Below, in pieces: positions 61,102-64,000 of a DNA stretch of 64,000 nt. The first letter of the stretch is position 1, and each line of letters starts with the position of its first letter. Below the pieces are notes generated by a model. The model ran no database searches. It was not told the origin of the DNA and saw only the letters and a list, made by a program, of their open reading frames with translations. This DNA is from Bryobacterales bacterium (GTDB lineage: Bacteria; Acidobacteriota; Terriglobia; Bryobacterales; Bryobacteraceae): the NCBI GenBank assembly GCA_003162425.1, contig PMOK01000082.1, positions 3,262 through 67,261 on the forward strand, written 5' to 3'. The position numbers and the translations under genes were made by a program.

Positions 61102-63516
61102 TTATTCGCAACGAAGCGCGCGGGTTGGCAGGCTGAATCCCGTGAAAGTTGCTGCATCGTTGGGGCTGACCTGATAGAGAATCGTCGACATCAAGCGGGT
61201 GACGCCAAAAGCCGCTACCAGCCCAATGGCCAGGCCGATGGCAGTGAGTTTCAGACCTTGGCTCATAACCAGCGAAATCAAATCTCTTTGCGCCGCTCCC
61301 AACGCCAGCCGGATTCCAAACTCCTGTTTCCGTGCGGCTACTGAATAAGCCATCACTCCGTAAATTCCGAGCGCTGCCAGAAACAGGGAAAGCGCCGCGA
61401 AGAATGAGCTAACCTGGCCTACGATGATGCAAGGAGCGCGCTGGTTCGCCATGAGCTCCTCGATTGTTCTTACGCCCAAAACTGCCTGGCCGTTATCCAC
61501 TGCGCGAATGGCGCGGCGGACACCGGAAGCGATATCTTGCAATTCGGAGTCTGTTCGCAGCACGAAGGTCATGCTCTTAGTGGAATATTGTTGATAAGGA
61601 AAGTAGACCTGGGGATACGGGCGGTCGGTGTCGTCTTGGCCGGTAATGTCCTTAACCACACCCACAATGGTTACGATGCGGTTGAGACGAATGCGCTGTC
61701 CCAAAGGATCTTGACCCGGGAACTGACGCCGCAGCATGGCCTGATTGATAATGCCGACCGCGAGCGAGTCGGAGCGATCCTGTTCGGAAAACGCACGCCC
61801 ACGTAATAGCGGGATGCCCATGGCGTTGAAATAATCCGGGGAGACGCTATCGATCAACGTGAAGGGACGGTCCGCGGGAGCGGGAACGGGGCGCCCGTCG
61901 ACGGAATACGCCGCGGAGCCATCGCTTCCGCCATAAGGAATAAAATTTCCCACGGCCGCAGCGCGAATGCCGGGAAGTGTTCGGATGTGCTCCAGAGCAT
62001 CCTTCTTGAATGCCTCGATTCGCTTCGGGTCGGTGTACTGAGAATCGGGAAGCTCGACGCGGGCCGTCACCAAACCGTTCGGGTTGAATCCCGGATCCCT
62101 TGCGTGCATGCGCACCAGACCCTTGACCAACAATCCAGCCGCTACGAGAACAACCAAAGCCAACGATGTTTCAAACACAATCAGGCAGTTTTTGAAAAGT
62201 GCGCTGGCGCCGCCGGCCGAAAGCCGCGCGGTGTTCTCTTTGAGGACGTGGTTGACATCGATACGTCCGCAATGGAGAGCGGGAGCGATGCCGAAGAGAA
62301 GGCCAGTGAACAATGCGATGCCGAGTGTATAGAGAAGGGTGGACGCGTCCACGCGCAAAACGGCGGAGTTTGGCAGATAGCCGCGGACTTCTGGCGGAAT
62401 GGCTTGCGCAATCCAGCTCACGCCCCAATTGGCGAACAGCACGCTGAGCGCGGCGGCCATCAGGAAGAGCGTCAGGTTTTCTGTCAGAAGTTGGCGCAAC
62501 AGGCGGCCGCGTCCAGCACCGATGGCTAGCCGCACGGCCATTTCCTTTTGCCGGCCCACGGCGCGGCCGACCACCAGGTTCGCGACATTGCTGCACGCCA
62601 GCAACCAGAACGCATCCTACCAGCCAGAACACAATCAACGCTTCCTGGCTGCCGCCATCTCTGCCAATTTCTTCCCGCAGGGTGCGGAGCTGAACACTGC
62701 GTCCCGCGTTCGTCGCAGGATAAGAATCGGCCAGCCGCTGGGCAACTGTCTTGAGATATCCCGTAGCACGAGCCAGACTGACGCCAGGCTTCATGCGGGC
62801 GATTACACGCAAGTAGCGAGTATGCCGGTCATCACTCAGCGTGAGGGGCATCCACAGTTTGACCGGTCCCATCAATGGCAGGTGGAATCCTTCGGGCATG
62901 ATTCCAACTATCGAGACGCCCGCCCCGTCGATTTGAATTGTCTTGCCGACCAGCCCCGGATCTCCGCCGAGACGGTTCTGCCACAATTCATAACTCAGCA
63001 CAGCCACGTGGGGAGCGCCGGGCTGTTCCTCTTGCCGGAAGAAGCCTCGACCCTGTTGCGGTGTTACTCCCAGCATGCGAAAGAATTCTGCGCTGACGAG
63101 TGCGCCGGCAATGGGCTCGTCCCGTTCTCGAGCGTGAAGACCGATGATTGCCATCCGCATATATTCTCAAAGACGCCGTTGTTTTGCGTCCGCCAATCAT
63201 CCAGATCCCCGGCGGAAGTAACGCCCGTCCACTTGCCCTTGACATCCGCCGAATCAATCACGACCAGTTGATCGGGATTCGCATAGGGCAACGGCTTCAG
63301 CACCCAGGCGTTCACAACGCTGAATATCGCCGGCTGCAGATGTCCAAACTCGATGCGCGCCTGACGCTCGGCTTTTTCTCTGGGCATGCCAGAACCAACC
63401 AGGTCCTCGGTGTATTTCGCGATATGAAAGCGCAACTCGGCGTCCATGTCGCCTTCCATGCGATTCCGGCGGAGTGCGCCGTCCAGAATGCATTTCGCAC
63501 GCGCCAGGACGCTCAT
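61102..63516 (-). pseudogene. ADOP/MacB-type ABC permease, multiply broken
   Basis: Remains of a FtsX/MacB permease of the acidobacterial duplicated-orphan type. From ATG 63516: MDAELRFHIAKYTEDLVGSG, then RIEFGHLQ joined directly to PAIFSVVNAWVLKPLPYANP (about 45 residues including the first membrane helix are missing). A frame change near 63160 leads to LVSAEFFRMLGVTPQQGRGF. Another near 62610, where removing one G gives VGCVLLLACSNVANLV, leads to the second half with RLAIGAGRGRLLRQLLTENL. The end FTGFSL joined to PTRALRCE lacks the last helix. Four lesions make it inactive. Coupled to padR (ATGA). Confidence 0.85.
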
Positions 63517-63854
63517 GATTTCTCCGGTTCCGCGTTCAACACGCCAACCACTCCCGCGCTCAAGCGATTCCAGTTTTCGGTTTCCAATTTCAACTGGCGC
63601 CTGCCTTCGGCCGTCAGCTTGTAATACTTGGCTTTGCGATTGTTCTCACTCTCGCCCCATTCGGCCTTGATCAAGCCGCGGTACTCCAGCCGGTACAAAG
63701 CCGGATAAAGCGACCCCTGTTGAATCTGTAGGCGCTCCTGGGATAGCTGCTGAATGCGGATCAGGATGCCGTAGCCATGCATGGGCTCAAGCGAAATGGA
63801 TTTCAGGATCAGCATCTCGAGCGTGCCCTGGAGCAGGTCTTGTTGTTTGCTCAC
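63513..63854 (-). CDS. PadR-family transcriptional regulator
   Basis: 113 residues. Winged helix with LQGTLEMLILKSISLEPMHG, YGILIRIQQLSQERLQIQQG, SLYPALYRLEYRGLIKAEW and NRKAKYYKLTAEG, all canonical PadR. It usually represses itself and the downstream ADOP permease gene, whose ATG overlaps its stop by 4 bp. GTG start 63854 with AGGAGG 7 bp upstream. It appears intact although the permease is not. Confidence 0.93.
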   Translation of the reverse strand: MSKQQDLLQGTLEMLILKSISLEPMHGYGILIRIQQLSQERLQIQQGSLYPALYRLEYRGLIKAEWGESENNRKAKYYKLTAEGRRQLKLETENWNRLSAGVVGVLNAEPEKS

Positions 63855-63864
63855 TGAACGACCT

Positions 63865-63879
63865 CCTAGATCATCTAGG
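63865..63879. promoter_or_regulatory. PadR operator candidate
   Basis: CCTAGATCATCTAGG is a perfect palindrome overlapping the ribosome site of padR. The half-site ATCTAGG recurs inside the promoter spacer (63901-63907 region). Confidence 0.75.
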
Positions 63880-63883
63880 GGAG

Positions 63884-63913
63884 ATTGTAACCGGCTCTCT
63901 CCTAGATTGTCAA
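63884..63913 (-). promoter_or_regulatory. padR promoter
   Basis: On the minus strand TTGACA (63913-63908), 18 bp, TACAAT (63889-63884), followed directly by the palindromic operator. 63914-64000 shows no gene. Confidence 0.8.
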
Positions 63914-64000
63914 GGGGTACGGAGGGGCACTGTGCGTGACTGCCTGAACTTCGTGATTCCGACCAATACGATCACGGCGGCGGACATCATCGGCACGGCC

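Noticed and set aside
1-64000. CRISPR arrays or cas genes
   Set aside because: No spaced direct-repeat array of the right unit size and no cas-like protein in the ORF track; the only phased arrays are the 11-bp and 7-bp repeats.

Overview
The window looks like part of the chromosome of an acidobacterium of the Bryobacter/Solibacter type. This is an inference from gene content: two Oar-like TonB-dependent receptors with N-terminal carboxypeptidase-regulatory domains, an ADOP-type MacB permease next to a PadR regulator, a zinc-ribbon Ser/Thr kinase, BshC, CRTAC1 (FG-GAP plus ASPIC/UnbV) proteins, PSD1/DUF1501 pairs and many Gfo/Idh/MocA oxidoreductases. No rRNA gene is present, so the lineage cannot be fixed from the window alone.

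Left chromosomal part (1-9300): a membrane Ser/Thr kinase, a secreted-type Gfo/Idh/MocA oxidoreductase, a tight minus-strand operon cyaY-hemW-ltaE (frataxin, haem chaperone, threonine aldolase), bshC (bacillithiol synthesis), an HpcH/HpaI aldolase and a complete tRNA-Leu(CAA).

Island (9305-49799): the last 21 bp of tRNA-Leu recur exactly 40.5 kb downstream. A tyrosine integrase starts 62 bp after the first copy. I read this as an integrated mobilizable element. Its left 7 kb is a mobility module: integrase, a frameshifted excisionase-like gene, a ParA-type ATPase, a coiled-coil membrane protein, a MobF (TrwC/TraI) relaxase-helicase, an 11-bp-phased repeat array and a small HTH protein. No coupling protein or type IV secretion gene is present. 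The cargo has three parts: a fucose-utilisation operon (GH29 fucosidase, RhaT-type permease, fuconate dehydratase, SDR, orphan sugar-binding protein, decayed GntR regulator); a run of multihaem cytochrome, CRTAC1, TPR and TonB-receptor genes; and a second GH29 fucosidase with a PSD1/DUF1501 pair. The right end holds a decayed IS6 element, about 1 kb of debris and a zeta-like toxin-antitoxin pair. Two further tRNA 3'-end fragments (Asn-like at 16926, Ser-like at 47992) lie inside and suggest that the island grew by successive tRNA-targeted insertions.

Right chromosomal part (49800-64000): three toxin-antitoxin remnants or modules (AbrB plus frameshifted RelE-like; orphan DUF1778; RHH plus small partner), a monohaem cytochrome c, a TPR protein, a sugar-isomerase/dehydrogenase pair, a second Oar-like receptor behind a strong promoter with a palindrome, an Hsp70-like protein, a truncated TPR gene and a multiply broken ADOP permease under an intact PadR repressor with a clear operator.

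Working together (inference): the island looks like a package for acquiring fucosylated polysaccharide. Secreted fucosidases and a TonB receptor would handle glycan at the surface, a short oxidative fucose route would act inside, and periplasmic multihaem cytochromes with CRTAC1 partners would form a redox module. The last step of the fucose route (2-keto-3-deoxy sugar-acid aldolase) is missing from the island, but an HpcH/HpaI aldolase lies just outside its left end.
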